Positions 1 through 8,984 of a stretch of 64,000 nucleotides of DNA are shown here, piece after piece. Origin of the DNA: Pukyongiella litopenaei (GTDB taxonomy: Bacteria > Pseudomonadota > Alphaproteobacteria > Rhodobacterales > Rhodobacteraceae); the NCBI RefSeq assembly GCF_003008555.2, contig NZ_CP027665.1, positions 3,720,001 to 3,784,000 on the forward strand. The letters are read 5' to 3'. Positions within the stretch are counted from its first letter, which is position 1. Each line of letters opens with the position of its first letter. The notes beneath the pieces were generated by a model. That model was not told the origin of the DNA. It was given only the letters and a program-made list of their open reading frames with translations, and made no database searches. The translations under genes and the position numbers were made by a program.

Positions 1-1146
1 CGGGCGCTGATCGGGCTCGATCTGGCCCGGCTGCTGCTGCTGCTGCCGATGGCCCTTGTCGAGGGTTGGGGGGTGATCGCGGCGCTGACCTTCGTTTTCT
101 TTGCCGCCTCGGCCGCGTTCACGCCGATGTTTCAGGCCCTGATCCCGGCGATACTGCCGGAGAAATCCGACTATGCGCAGGCGCTGGCGCTGTCGCGGCT
201 GGCCTATACGCTGGAAACGCTGCTGTCGCCGGTTCTGGTCGGTGTGGCGCTGGTGCTGATTTCCTCGCAATTCCTGTTCACGCTGGCGGCGCTCTGTTTC
301 ATCGGCTCGGTGGCCGCGCTGGTCCGGGCGCGCATCGCCGATCAGGTGCAGACCGGATCGCGTGGCCGGTTCTGGGCGCGCGCCACGCGCGGTCTGCATA
401 TCTACGCCCGGACGCCGCGCCTGCGCGGGCTGTTCCTGATGAATGCGGGCCTGTCGCTGGCGATGGCCTGGATCCTGGTCAACAGCGTTGTCTATGCCGG
501 TGCCCGGCTTGGCGATGCCGAGGCCTATTTCCCATGGCTGATGGGCGGGCTGGGCGTCGGGTCCGCGCTGATGGCCCCGCTGGTGCCGCTGTTGCTGCGG
601 CGGTTCAGTGAACGCAGCCTCATCGCGGCCGGCGGGCTGGGGTTCGCGCTGCTGACGCCGGTGATCCTGCTGGCGCCGCCCGTGGGCGGGCTGGTGCTGC
701 TCTGGGCCGGGTTCGGCGCCGCCTCGACGCTGGTGCTGACGCCCGGCGGGCTGGTCCTGACACGATCGGCGGCCGAGGCCGACCGGCCGGCGGTGTTCGC
801 GGCGCAGTTTTCACTATCCCATGCCGGCTGGCTGCTGGCCTATCCGCTGGCCGGGTGGCTGGGCGCCGCGCTGGATCCGGCCATCGCCCTGGTGGTGCTG
901 GGCGCGGGCTGCGCGGTCGTGGTGATCGCCGGGCTGCGGGCCTGGCCCGCCGACGACCCGGCCGAGCGCGTGCACGCCCATCCGGACCTGCCGTCCGATC
1001 ACCCGCATCTGGCGGGGGATCTGGCGGGGGATCATGCCCCGACCGGCGGGTCCGTGCATAAACATGAGTTTCATGTTGACGAATTGCATCCGTCTTGGGA
1101 CATGGAACCCCTCGACGCAGATGGAACATCGCGAAGGAAAGCCTGA
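1..1146 (+). CDS. MFS transporter, 5' end cut off by window
   Basis: An open frame enters from the left edge and runs 381 codons to a TGA, so the start lies outside the window. The product is strongly hydrophobic with about nine or ten visible membrane segments and the small-residue pattern of major facilitator superfamily efflux proteins. The last ~60 residues are soluble and rich in His and Asp (for example HAHPDLPSDHPHLAGD), which could bind metal; that is inference. The stop is one base before the next gene, suggesting it belongs to the operon that follows. Substrate cannot be told from sequence. Confidence 0.8.
   Translation, partial: RALIGLDLARLLLLLPMALVEGWGVIAALTFVFFAASAAFTPMFQALIPAILPEKSDYAQALALSRLAYTLETLLSPVLVGVALVLISSQFLFTLAALCFIGSVAALVRARIADQVQTGSRGRFWARATRGLHIYARTPRLRGLFLMNAGLSLAMAWILVNSVVYAGARLGDAEAYFPWLMGGLGVGSALMAPLVPLLLRRFSERSLIAAGGLGFALLTPVILLAPPVGGLVLLWAGFGAASTLVLTPGGLVLTRSAAEADRPAVFAAQFSLSHAGWLLAYPLAGWLGAALDPAIALVVLGAGCAVVVIAGLRAWPADDPAERVHAHPDLPSDHPHLAGDLAGDHAPTGGSVHKHEFHVDELHPSWDMEPLDADGTSRRKA
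1009..1032 (+). repeat. 12-bp perfect tandem repeat in the MFS tail
   Basis: CTGGCGGGGGAT occurs twice back to back and encodes LAGD-LAGD in the His/Asp-rich C-terminal tail. In-frame duplication by slippage is the likely origin. Confidence 0.8.
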
Positions 1147-1147
1147 G

Positions 1148-2641
1148 ATGCCAGACGAGACGTCCGCCATGCCGATCGACGGGGCCGGCCTGCCCGCGCT
1201 GGAGGCCCGCCTTCGCGAGGATCTGGACTATCTGTGCTGGCCGGGAAAGCCCTGGGTTCCCGAACGCCGCAAGGGTGACGAGCCGGTCGCGGATGTGGTG
1301 ATCGTCGGCGGCGGCATGTGCGGTCTGGTGACGTGGCTGGCGCTGCGGACCGCCGGGATCGAGCGCATCCGCGTGATCGACCGCAGCCCCGAGGGCCGGG
1401 AAGGGCCGTGGGTGACCTATGCCCGGATGCGCACGCTGCGGTCTCCGAAACAGCTGACCGGGCCGGCATATGGCCATGGCGCGCTGACCTTTCAGGCGTG
1501 GTTCCGGGCACAGTTCGGCACCGCGGCATGGGAGGAACTGGACAAGATCCCGCGGCCGATGTGGATGGATTACCTGCGCTGGTATCGCAAGGCCCTGGGC
1601 GTGCCGGTTGAAAACGGCGTATCGCTCGACCGGGTCGACCCCGAGGGCGACCTGCTGCGGCTGCACCTGAGCGGCGCGCCCGAGGCCTCGGTCCTGACCC
1701 GCAAGCTGATCATGGCGACCGGGCGCGACGGCACCGGCGTGCCGAACATTCCCGGCTTCATGGACGGGGTGTCGCGGCGGTTCTGGGCGCACAGCTCCGA
1801 TGACATCGATTTCGACGCGCTGAGGGGGCGGCGGGTCGCGGTGGTGGGCGTGGGCGCATCGGCCGTGGACAACGCCGCCGAGGCGCTGGAGCGTGGCGCC
1901 GCCGAGGTGCGCCACCTGATCCGCCGGGCGGAAATGCCGACGATCAACAAGATGATGGGGATCGGCAGTTTCGGTTTCGTCGCCGGCTATTGCGATCTCT
2001 CCGACGAATGGCGCTGGCGGTTCATGAACTATTCCTTCGTGACCCAGACCCCGTCGCCGCGCGGCTCGACGCTGCGGGTCTCGCAACATGACAATGCCCA
2101 TTTCCATTTCGACTGCCCGGTGACGCGGGTCGAGGAGAGCGGCGACGGCCTGCGGCTGTCACTGGGCAAGGACAAGGTGCTGGACACCGATTTCCTGATC
2201 CTCGGCACCGGCTTTGCCACCGATCCGATGGCGCGGACCGAGTTCGGCGCGGCGGCCGGCGATATCGCGCTGTGGCAGGATGTCTATGCCCCGCCCGAGG
2301 GCGAAGAAAACCGCGAACTGGCCCTGTTTCCCTATCTCAACGGCGATTTCAGTTTCCGCGAGAAGGTGCCCGGAACCGCCCCCTGGCTGGAAAACGTCTA
2401 TTGCTTCAATTTCGGGGCGACGGCGAGTTTGGGAAAGGTGTCGGGCGATATTCCCGGCGTGTCCGATGGGGCGCAATGGCTGGCGACCGCGCTGTCGGCC
2501 AAGCTCTACGAGGAAGATATCGCGGCCCACTGGCAGGGGCTGCAGGACTATGCAACGCCTGAATTGCTGGGCGACGAATGGACCGCGTCGGCGGTGCCCG
2601 AACCGGTGGCGGCAGCCGCTGGCAAGGGGGCGGTCGCATGA
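1148..2641 (+). CDS. FAD-dependent monooxygenase/oxidoreductase (FMO-like)
   Basis: 497 aa. A dinucleotide-binding motif VGGGMCG lies at residues 53-59 after an unusual ~45-residue leader. A second Rossmann motif (VVGVGASAVD) is near 232-240, and ATGRDG and LGTGFATD loops complete a two-dinucleotide flavoprotein of the FMO/pyridine-nucleotide oxidoreductase type. The ATG at 1148 is chosen over upstream in-frame starts because those overlap the MFS gene and AAGGAA sits at good distance. The product probably uses NAD(P)H and O2 on a small organic substrate; the substrate is unknown. It overlaps the next gene by ATGA. Confidence 0.8.
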   Translation: MPDETSAMPIDGAGLPALEARLREDLDYLCWPGKPWVPERRKGDEPVADVVIVGGGMCGLVTWLALRTAGIERIRVIDRSPEGREGPWVTYARMRTLRSPKQLTGPAYGHGALTFQAWFRAQFGTAAWEELDKIPRPMWMDYLRWYRKALGVPVENGVSLDRVDPEGDLLRLHLSGAPEASVLTRKLIMATGRDGTGVPNIPGFMDGVSRRFWAHSSDDIDFDALRGRRVAVVGVGASAVDNAAEALERGAAEVRHLIRRAEMPTINKMMGIGSFGFVAGYCDLSDEWRWRFMNYSFVTQTPSPRGSTLRVSQHDNAHFHFDCPVTRVEESGDGLRLSLGKDKVLDTDFLILGTGFATDPMARTEFGAAAGDIALWQDVYAPPEGEENRELALFPYLNGDFSFREKVPGTAPWLENVYCFNFGATASLGKVSGDIPGVSDGAQWLATALSAKLYEEDIAAHWQGLQDYATPELLGDEWTASAVPEPVAAAAGKGAVA

Positions 2642-3135
2642 GCCGGGACGGGATCGCGAGGACTACGCTGACCGAGATGTCCTGTGTCGCGCCCGGTGAT
2701 CGTCTGGCGGCGGTGATGGCGGGCCGCGCCAACGTGATCGAGATGACCCGCGCCGCTGAGGACGCGGTGTTGTGCCCGCGGGAAACCGGCGGCTGGTCGC
2801 ATGACCTGCGCGCGGCGCTGGCCGCCCGGATCGCGCGGCAGAACGGGTTGAGCGATCTCGGGACGCGGTATTCGGCGATGATCGGCGATGCCGCCATTGC
2901 CGATCTGGCCGACCCCGGCAAGGACGGTGCCGCGCAGGGGTTGGGGGCGGTCTGCGCCTTCATGGACGGTGTTTCGGTCTGTCCGCGCGACGTGACCGCC
3001 GCCGATCTGGCGGGGTTGCAGGCGGCAGGCATATCGGATGCCGATATCGTCCGGCTCTGCGAAATCAGCGCCTTCATGGCCTACCAGGCCCGGGTCATCG
3101 CCGGGCTGAAGCTGATGCAGGAGACGGTGGCATGA
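2638..3135 (+). CDS. CMD-like protein without redox CxxC
   Basis: 165 aa, starting within the stop of the monooxygenase gene (ATGA overlap) and overlapping the next gene the same way. It is predicted all-helical and resembles the carboxymuconolactone decarboxylase (CMD)/AhpD fold, especially as the partner of the AhpD-like protein encoded immediately downstream. Unlike that partner it has no CxxC pair; its cysteines are isolated. It may be a structural or catalytically different subunit of a two-protein complex. Assignment rests on context and general resemblance, so confidence is moderate. Confidence 0.6.
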   Translation: MSRDGIARTTLTEMSCVAPGDRLAAVMAGRANVIEMTRAAEDAVLCPRETGGWSHDLRAALAARIARQNGLSDLGTRYSAMIGDAAIADLADPGKDGAAQGLGAVCAFMDGVSVCPRDVTAADLAGLQAAGISDADIVRLCEISAFMAYQARVIAGLKLMQETVA

Positions 3136-3716
3136 GCGATGTGATCGGCAAGTTCACCCGCAACGTGCCCGACTGGCGGCCTCGGGTTGCGCCGGTCAGG
3201 CTGGACGAGGCGACCCCGGCGCAGCTCGACGCGTTGCAGGTCACGCCGTCGAACACGAAAGTGTCGGACTATGTCCTGACGCTGGCCCATGATGTCGAAA
3301 CGCTGAAGGTGCGGTCGCCGCTCTTCAACGCGATCATGTATGACAGCGGCGGCATGAGCCGCGCCGAGCGCGAACTGAGCGCGCTGGCGGCCTCGATGGT
3401 CAACCGCTGCATCTATTGCGCCGCCGTCCATGCCGCGCGCCACGCGCAGCTGGCAAAGGACACCACCGTCACCGACGAACTGTTCGCCAAGGGGGAGGAC
3501 GCCGACCTGTCGCCGCGCGACCGGGCGATTTTCGATCTCGCCTTTGCGCTGGCGAAAACCCCGTCCGAGGCAACACCGGAGCAGATGCAGGCGCTGCGCG
3601 ACGCGGGGCTGGACGATGCCGAGATCTTCGATCTGATCCTGTCCTCGGCGCTGTTCGGCTGGGCCAACCGGCTGATGCATATCCTCGGCGATCCGGTCAG
3701 AAAGGGGTCGGCATGA
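3132..3716 (+). CDS. AhpD-like alkylhydroperoxidase/CMD domain protein
   Basis: 194 aa. The motif ELSALAASMVNRCIYCAAVH has the AhpD signature: Glu upstream of C93-x-x-C96 and a His four residues on (H100). Such proteins are peroxidase-related disulfide enzymes or, in some pathways, decarboxylases. It overlaps both neighbours by 4 bp, so translation of monooxygenase, CMD-like, AhpD-like and dehydrogenase is probably coupled. A role in removing peroxide made by the flavoprotein, or in one step of the same pathway, is inference. Confidence 0.8.
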   Translation: MSDVIGKFTRNVPDWRPRVAPVRLDEATPAQLDALQVTPSNTKVSDYVLTLAHDVETLKVRSPLFNAIMYDSGGMSRAERELSALAASMVNRCIYCAAVHAARHAQLAKDTTVTDELFAKGEDADLSPRDRAIFDLAFALAKTPSEATPEQMQALRDAGLDDAEIFDLILSSALFGWANRLMHILGDPVRKGSA

Positions 3717-4873
3717 CCATGGGCACCGATACCGGCGCGCCGATCCGCGTGGGCATCGCCGGGGCCGGGTCGGTCGCCTTTGGCAGTGCGGCGCTGCTGA
3801 AACAGAACGGCCACGACCCGATGCTGTGGTCGCCTTCGGGCGCGGGCACCGCCGGGTTGGGCGAGGGGCGCGTGCTGACCGCCGACGGTGCCGTCGGGAT
3901 CGCCTTTGCGCCGGCGGTGGCGGCATCGGCCCGGGCGCTGGCCGAAGACAATGACGTGATCCTGATCGCGGTGCCGGGCTACGGGCACAGGGCGGTGATG
4001 GATGCGCTGGTGCCGCATCTGCGGGCGGGCCAGCCGGTGATCATGTCCTCCCATGCCTCGTTCGGGGCGCTCTACCTGGCCGAACGGCTTGCCGCGCGGG
4101 GGATCGTCGCACCGATCACCGCATGGGGCACCACCGCCGTGACCGGCCGGCGCACCGGCCCGGACCGGGTGCAGGTCAACACGGTGCGCGCGCAGGTCGA
4201 TCTGTGCACCTTGCCCGAGGCGGACACCGCGGCCGGGCTGGCGCTGTGCACGGCCCTGTTCGGCGACCGGTTCGTGATGCGCGACGGGCTGCTGGCGATC
4301 ACGTTGTCCAACCTGAACCCGCAGAACCACATGGGTATCGCGCTGGCGAACATGACCCGGATGGAACATGGCGAAACCTGGGGGCAGGGGGCGAACGTGA
4401 CCCCCAATGTCGGGCGGCTGCTCGAGGCGCTGGACGCCGAGCGGCTGGCCATCGCCGCCGAACTGGGCCTGACGGTCCGCACCATATTCGAACATTTTCA
4501 CCTGTCGTTCCATGTTCCGGTGGCCTCGATCAGCGACATGAACCGGCAGATACACCGCGAGGGGCGCGGCGGCACCGGCCCGGCAAGCGCCGACAGCCGC
4601 TATGTGACCGAAGACGTGCCCTTCGGGTTGGCCGTGACCGCGGCGCTCGGCCGGCTGGTCGGCCGGCCGGCGCTGCTGCACGAGGCTGGCGTGCAGATCT
4701 TTTCGGCCATGTACGGGCGCGACTTCGCCGCCGAAAACGACCTGCTGCCCGCGATCGGGCTCGACCGCATGAGCCTAGAAGACCTGCGTGATGCGCTGCG
4801 CGCGGGACGGCTGCCGTCCCTGCCGGATGCGGGCGCGGAGAACCGGACCGCCGCGACGAACGCGGTGCAATGA
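3713..4873 (+). CDS. NAD/NADP octopine/nopaline dehydrogenase family protein
   Basis: 386 aa. The N-terminal Rossmann motif GIAGAGSVAFG is at ~14-24. The C-terminal helical domain contains NPQNH at 202-206 followed by ALAN, matching the conserved N-P-x-x-H...N pattern of opine dehydrogenases, which reductively join an amino acid and a 2-oxo acid or run the reverse reaction. The start overlaps the preceding stop (ATGA). Followed after 28 bp by an ABC importer gene set, it suggests oxidation of an imported opine-like or secondary amine compound; the actual substrate is not deducible. Confidence 0.8.
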   Translation: MTMGTDTGAPIRVGIAGAGSVAFGSAALLKQNGHDPMLWSPSGAGTAGLGEGRVLTADGAVGIAFAPAVAASARALAEDNDVILIAVPGYGHRAVMDALVPHLRAGQPVIMSSHASFGALYLAERLAARGIVAPITAWGTTAVTGRRTGPDRVQVNTVRAQVDLCTLPEADTAAGLALCTALFGDRFVMRDGLLAITLSNLNPQNHMGIALANMTRMEHGETWGQGANVTPNVGRLLEALDAERLAIAAELGLTVRTIFEHFHLSFHVPVASISDMNRQIHREGRGGTGPASADSRYVTEDVPFGLAVTAALGRLVGRPALLHEAGVQIFSAMYGRDFAAENDLLPAIGLDRMSLEDLRDALRAGRLPSLPDAGAENRTAATNAVQ

Positions 4874-4901
4874 TAACCAGAACCCAACGGGAGATACCGA
4901 A

Positions 4902-6008
4902 ATGACCAAGCTCATCTACAATCGCCGCAAGTTCCTGGGAACCGCGGCCATGACCGGGGCGGCGCTGGCATCGCCCGCCTATCTGCGCCGCGCCCACGCC
5001 GCGGGCGGCGAGGTGAACATCTGGACCTACAACAATTTCGTGCCCGAGGATTTCAAGAAACAGTTCGAGGACGAAACCGGGATCAAGGTCAACATCCGCC
5101 TGGTCGACGACCAGGGCAAGCAGTTCAACCTGCTGGTGGCCGAGGCCACGAACCCGACCGTCGATATCGTCACCGTCGCGGGGCACCGGTTCCTGCAATT
5201 CATCGACAGCGAATTGCTGGCGCCGCTGGATACCGGGCGGCTGGCCAACTGGGGCAACATCAACCCGGTCTTCTCGGAAAGCGACTGGTCCACGATCAAG
5301 GACAGCAAATGGGGCGCGCCGATCCTGTCGGGCATGGAGGTGCTGGCCTACAACACCGACCTGGTGTCGCCGGACGAGGCACGGACCTGGGACACCCTGT
5401 TCTCGGACAAATATGCTGGTCAGACCGCCTATGTGCTGCAGGACATGCTGTCGATCGTGATGCTCAAGATGGGGTATGACGGCAACATGGTCGCCTATCT
5501 CGACAACCCCGACGAAGCCGCCCGCATCGTGGGCGAGGCCCGCGATTTCCTGATCTCGAACAAATCCAAGGTGCGCAAGTATTATGACGGCGGCGCCGAG
5601 GTGCAGCAGATGTTCGTGAACCAGGACATCGCGCTGGCCTGCGCCTGGAACGGCCCGATCGCGGCGCTGATGAGCGATGGCTTCCCGGTCGGCATGTCGA
5701 TCCCGCAGGAAGGCAGCTATGGCTTTGTCTATACCTACAACATCGTCAACAACGCTCCCAATGCGGACAATGCCTATACGTTCCTGGACGCGATCCTGGG
5801 CTCGGGTGAGATCGGAGCCGAGATGTCGCGCGCGTCGGGCTTCATCTCGACCTACAAGGACGCGGCGCAGCATCTCACCGATGCCGAGCGCGCCGCCACC
5901 AGCTTCCCCGAGGAAGAGCTTGCGAACATGCAGTTCTTCCGCGCCGAGGCCAACGAGATGAAATACAAGCTCGTCGATCCGGCGGTCGAGGAAATCAAGG
6001 CGGCCTGA
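4902..6008 (+). CDS. ABC transporter substrate-binding protein, polyamine type, Tat-exported
   Basis: 368 aa. The N-terminus has a twin-arginine signal (NRRKFLG at 7-13, hydrophobic stretch, likely cleavage after AHA at 33). The mature part (VNIWTYNNFVPEDFKKQFE and so on) resembles the periplasmic PotD/PotF family for spermidine/putrescine-like substrates. The start ATG at 4902 gives a clean signal peptide; upstream in-frame codons lie in the previous gene. A GC-rich 71-bp spacer able to pair GCGGGC (6022-6027) with GCCCGC (6056-6061) separates it from the permease genes, consistent with higher expression of the binding protein. Confidence 0.85.
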   Translation: MTKLIYNRRKFLGTAAMTGAALASPAYLRRAHAAGGEVNIWTYNNFVPEDFKKQFEDETGIKVNIRLVDDQGKQFNLLVAEATNPTVDIVTVAGHRFLQFIDSELLAPLDTGRLANWGNINPVFSESDWSTIKDSKWGAPILSGMEVLAYNTDLVSPDEARTWDTLFSDKYAGQTAYVLQDMLSIVMLKMGYDGNMVAYLDNPDEAARIVGEARDFLISNKSKVRKYYDGGAEVQQMFVNQDIALACAWNGPIAALMSDGFPVGMSIPQEGSYGFVYTYNIVNNAPNADNAYTFLDAILGSGEIGAEMSRASGFISTYKDAAQHLTDAERAATSFPEEELANMQFFRAEANEMKYKLVDPAVEEIKAA

Positions 6009-6079
6009 CCGGCCGGCGCCAGCGGGCTGTCCCGGTTCCGGTCGGGGCCGGGGCGGCCCGCCGTTGTGGAGAATTCTGG

Positions 6080-7072
6080 ATGTCTGGCACCATGGGGACA
6101 GGGACCGGCAAGGTCGCGGCGGCCACCGTCGCGGATGGCGGGCGCCGCAGCTTCTGGGGCGCGGTGACCGCGTCGCCGGCCTATGATACGATGGTCGATG
6201 TGCTGATCGCGTCCCCGCGCCGCCAGTTCGTCATGCTGCTGATGCTGCCGCTGGTCTGGGTGCTGCTGCTGCATCTGGGGCCGATGCTGCAAATGCTCTA
6301 TGTCAGCGTGCTCGACGCCTATCCGGCGACGGCGGGGCGCGAACCGCACCTGACGCTGGACAATTACGGCCGCTTCTTTCGCGAAGCGATTTTCGTGATG
6401 CCGTTCATGCGAACGCTGGTGTTCTCGGCGGTGCTGACCCTGGTGACCCTGGTGCTGACCTATCCGGTCGCCTATTTCCTGGCCCGCCATGTGAAACGGG
6501 ACAACCAGCTGGTGTTCCTGCTGCTACTGCTGATCCCGTTCTGGGTCGGCGAGATCGTGCGCACCTTTGCGATCATGATCCTGCTGGGCAACAACGGCGC
6601 GATCAACCTGGTGCTGAAGACGCTGGGGCTGATCGATCGCCCGGTGCCGTTCATGTATACCGGGTTCTCGGTGTCGGTCGGGATCATCTACCTGACCGCG
6701 CTCTACATGCTGTTGCCGCTCTATTCGGCGCTGGAAAAACTGCCGGCCAGCTATACCGAGGCGGCGGCGGATCTGGGCGCGGGCGCCTGGACGCGGTTCC
6801 GGCGGGTCACCCTGCCGCTGACGCTGGAAGGCATCACCTCGGGCTGCACGCTGGTGTTCCTGATCTCGACCGGGGTCTACGCGGTGCCGGTGCTGCTGGG
6901 CGGGCCCAGCTCGACCGTGTTCGCGGAAACCATCGCCGGGTTCTTTCACGCGGCGGGCGATGAATGGCCGACCGGCGCGGCCTTTGCCTGCCTGATGTTC
7001 GTCGCGGCGCTGGCGATTACCGCGGTGTTCAACCGGGTGATGGGACATCTGCAGAAATGGGGGCGAAAATGA
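6080..7072 (+). CDS. ABC transporter permease (PotB-like)
   Basis: 330 aa with about six membrane segments and a binding-protein-dependent transport loop (YTEAAADLGAGAWTRFRRVTLPL) that matches the EAA motif contacting the ATPase. The N-terminal ~45 residues are an extra cytosolic stretch. It is the first permease of the polyamine-type importer and overlaps the second permease gene by 4 bp. GGAG upstream at about 8 bp supports the start. Confidence 0.88.
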   Translation: MSGTMGTGTGKVAAATVADGGRRSFWGAVTASPAYDTMVDVLIASPRRQFVMLLMLPLVWVLLLHLGPMLQMLYVSVLDAYPATAGREPHLTLDNYGRFFREAIFVMPFMRTLVFSAVLTLVTLVLTYPVAYFLARHVKRDNQLVFLLLLLIPFWVGEIVRTFAIMILLGNNGAINLVLKTLGLIDRPVPFMYTGFSVSVGIIYLTALYMLLPLYSALEKLPASYTEAAADLGAGAWTRFRRVTLPLTLEGITSGCTLVFLISTGVYAVPVLLGGPSSTVFAETIAGFFHAAGDEWPTGAAFACLMFVAALAITAVFNRVMGHLQKWGRK

Positions 7073-7854
7073 GCCGCAGCAGCCGCCTGATCCTGTCGCT
7101 CATCTACTGGGCGTTCGTCGTCTATGTCTTCGTGCCGCTGATCCTCATGGTGATGATGGGGTTCAAGGATTCGAAGTTCATCGGCTTTCCGATCAAGTCC
7201 TGGACGCTGGACTGGTATCTGTCGGTGTTCAGGGATGCCGAGACCATCAACGCGTTCTTCTATTCGCTGGCCATCGCCTTCGGGTCGACCGCGATCTCGC
7301 TCTTCGTGGGCACCTGGATCGCGGTGCTGCTGGTGGGGCGCAGCTTTCCGGGGCGGGGGCTGATCTTCGGGCTGGCAATCCTGCCGGCGCTGATCCCGGG
7401 CATCATCTCGGCGATCGCGTTCCGTATCTATGCGCAGCTCTGGGGCGTCGAGCCGGGCATGGGCGCCATCATCTGGGCCCATGCCGTGCATAACGTGCCG
7501 TTCGTGATGCTGGTGGTGTCGGCCCGGCTCGGCACCCTGCCGCAGAGCCATATCGACGCCGCGCGCGACCTCGGCGCGGACCCGGTCGTCGCCTTCTTCC
7601 GCGTGACCATCCCCTATCTGCGGCCGGCCATGATCGGGGCAGGGGTATTCTGCCTGCTGATCAGCTTCGACGATTTCGTCCGGTCGTTCTTTCTCGGCGG
7701 GTATGAACCGACGCTGCCGGTGCTGATCTTTGCCAAGCTGCGGTCGGGCATGTCGCCCGAGATCAACGCGATCTCGAGCGTGGTGCTGCTGATCACCGCC
7801 GTGCTGGGCATATGGGCCGAACGGTCGATGCGCAGGTTGAACAAGGGCTCATGA
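7069..7854 (+). CDS. ABC transporter permease (PotC-like)
   Basis: 261 aa, about six membrane segments, with the EAA-type loop HIDAARDLGADPVVAFFRVT near the C-terminal half. It starts inside the stop codon of the first permease (ATGA) and ends overlapping the ATPase start in the same way, so the two permeases and the ATPase are probably made together. An upstream in-frame ATG at 6964 was rejected because it lies deep inside the first permease gene. Confidence 0.88.
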   Translation: MSRSSRLILSLIYWAFVVYVFVPLILMVMMGFKDSKFIGFPIKSWTLDWYLSVFRDAETINAFFYSLAIAFGSTAISLFVGTWIAVLLVGRSFPGRGLIFGLAILPALIPGIISAIAFRIYAQLWGVEPGMGAIIWAHAVHNVPFVMLVVSARLGTLPQSHIDAARDLGADPVVAFFRVTIPYLRPAMIGAGVFCLLISFDDFVRSFFLGGYEPTLPVLIFAKLRSGMSPEINAISSVVLLITAVLGIWAERSMRRLNKGS

Positions 7855-8969
7855 CAATGAAGGACATGACGCAGATGAGCGACGCAATGACCGACGAGAT
7901 CGTGAAGATCGACGGCGTGTCCAAACGGTTCGGCGACACGGTTGCCCTGCACAGGCTGGACATGTCGATCCGGGCGGGCGAATTCGTCACCTTCCTGGGT
8001 CCGTCGGGCTGCGGCAAGTCGACGACGCTGCGTATCCTGGGCGGGTTCGAAACGCCGACCACCGGCCGGGTGATCCTGAACGGCCGCGACGTGACCGCCG
8101 AGCCGCCGAACAGGCGCCGGGTCAACATGGTGTTTCAGGATTACGCGCTGTTTCCGCACATGACCGTGCGCCGCAACATCGCCTTCGGTCTGGAACTCAA
8201 GGGCCTGACGCGGCCGCAGATCGCCGCGCGGTCGGACGACCTGATGGGGTTCCTGGAACTTGCACCGCTGGCCGACCGGCTGCCCGACCAGCTCTCCGGC
8301 GGGCAGCGGCAGCGGGTGGCGCTGGCGCGGGCGCTGGCCCCGGATCCCGATCTGCTGCTGCTCGACGAACCGCTGGGCGCGCTCGATGCCAAGCTGCGCG
8401 GCCAGGTGCAGGCCGAACTGAAATCTATACAGCGCCGCACCTCGAAGACCTTCTTCTTTGTCACCCACGACCAGGACGAGGCGCTGACTATGTCCGACCG
8501 GATCGTGGTGATGAGCAAGGGCCGGGTGGAGCAGGTGGGCACGCCCGAGGATCTCTATTTCCATCCGGCATCGCGGTTCGTGGCCGATTTCATCGGCGAA
8601 ACCAACCTGATCGTAGGCCGGGTCGCTTCCGTGCGCGGTGACGAGGTGGCGCTGGACTGGAACGGCCAGCGGCTGATCGGCTGCGCGCCGCGCGACGGTG
8701 CCCCGGTCGAGGGCGGGACCGTCGCCGCATCGGTCAGACTGGAGAAGCTGATGCTGTCCGAAACCAGGCCGGACCTGCCCAACGTGGTCCCGGTGCGGAT
8801 CGTCTCGAAAGTGTTCAAGGGCAGCCGGACCGAGGTCGGCGTCCGCGTCGATGGCGGTGACGAAACCCCGCTGCGGGCCTATGTGGACACCGCGCTGGGT
8901 CATGCGCTGGGGGACGGGCAGATCTGGGCGGGCTGGTCCGCCGACGCGATGGCGGTGCTGCGCGACTGA
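7851..8969 (+). CDS. ABC transporter ATP-binding protein (PotA-like)
   Basis: 372 aa. It has Walker A (GPSGCGKSTT), a Q-loop, the signature LSGGQRQRVALARAL, Walker B (LLLLDEPLGALD) and the H-loop (VTHDQDEA), followed by a C-terminal TOBE-type region as in spermidine/putrescine PotA. It energises the two preceding permeases. The ATG at 7851 overlaps the permease stop. It is the last gene of the plus-strand run and meets hmuV tail to tail with a 15-bp gap in which I see no terminator. Confidence 0.9.
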   Translation: MTMKDMTQMSDAMTDEIVKIDGVSKRFGDTVALHRLDMSIRAGEFVTFLGPSGCGKSTTLRILGGFETPTTGRVILNGRDVTAEPPNRRRVNMVFQDYALFPHMTVRRNIAFGLELKGLTRPQIAARSDDLMGFLELAPLADRLPDQLSGGQRQRVALARALAPDPDLLLLDEPLGALDAKLRGQVQAELKSIQRRTSKTFFFVTHDQDEALTMSDRIVVMSKGRVEQVGTPEDLYFHPASRFVADFIGETNLIVGRVASVRGDEVALDWNGQRLIGCAPRDGAPVEGGTVAASVRLEKLMLSETRPDLPNVVPVRIVSKVFKGSRTEVGVRVDGGDETPLRAYVDTALGHALGDGQIWAGWSADAMAVLRD

Positions 8970-8984
8970 ACCGGACCCCCGCCC

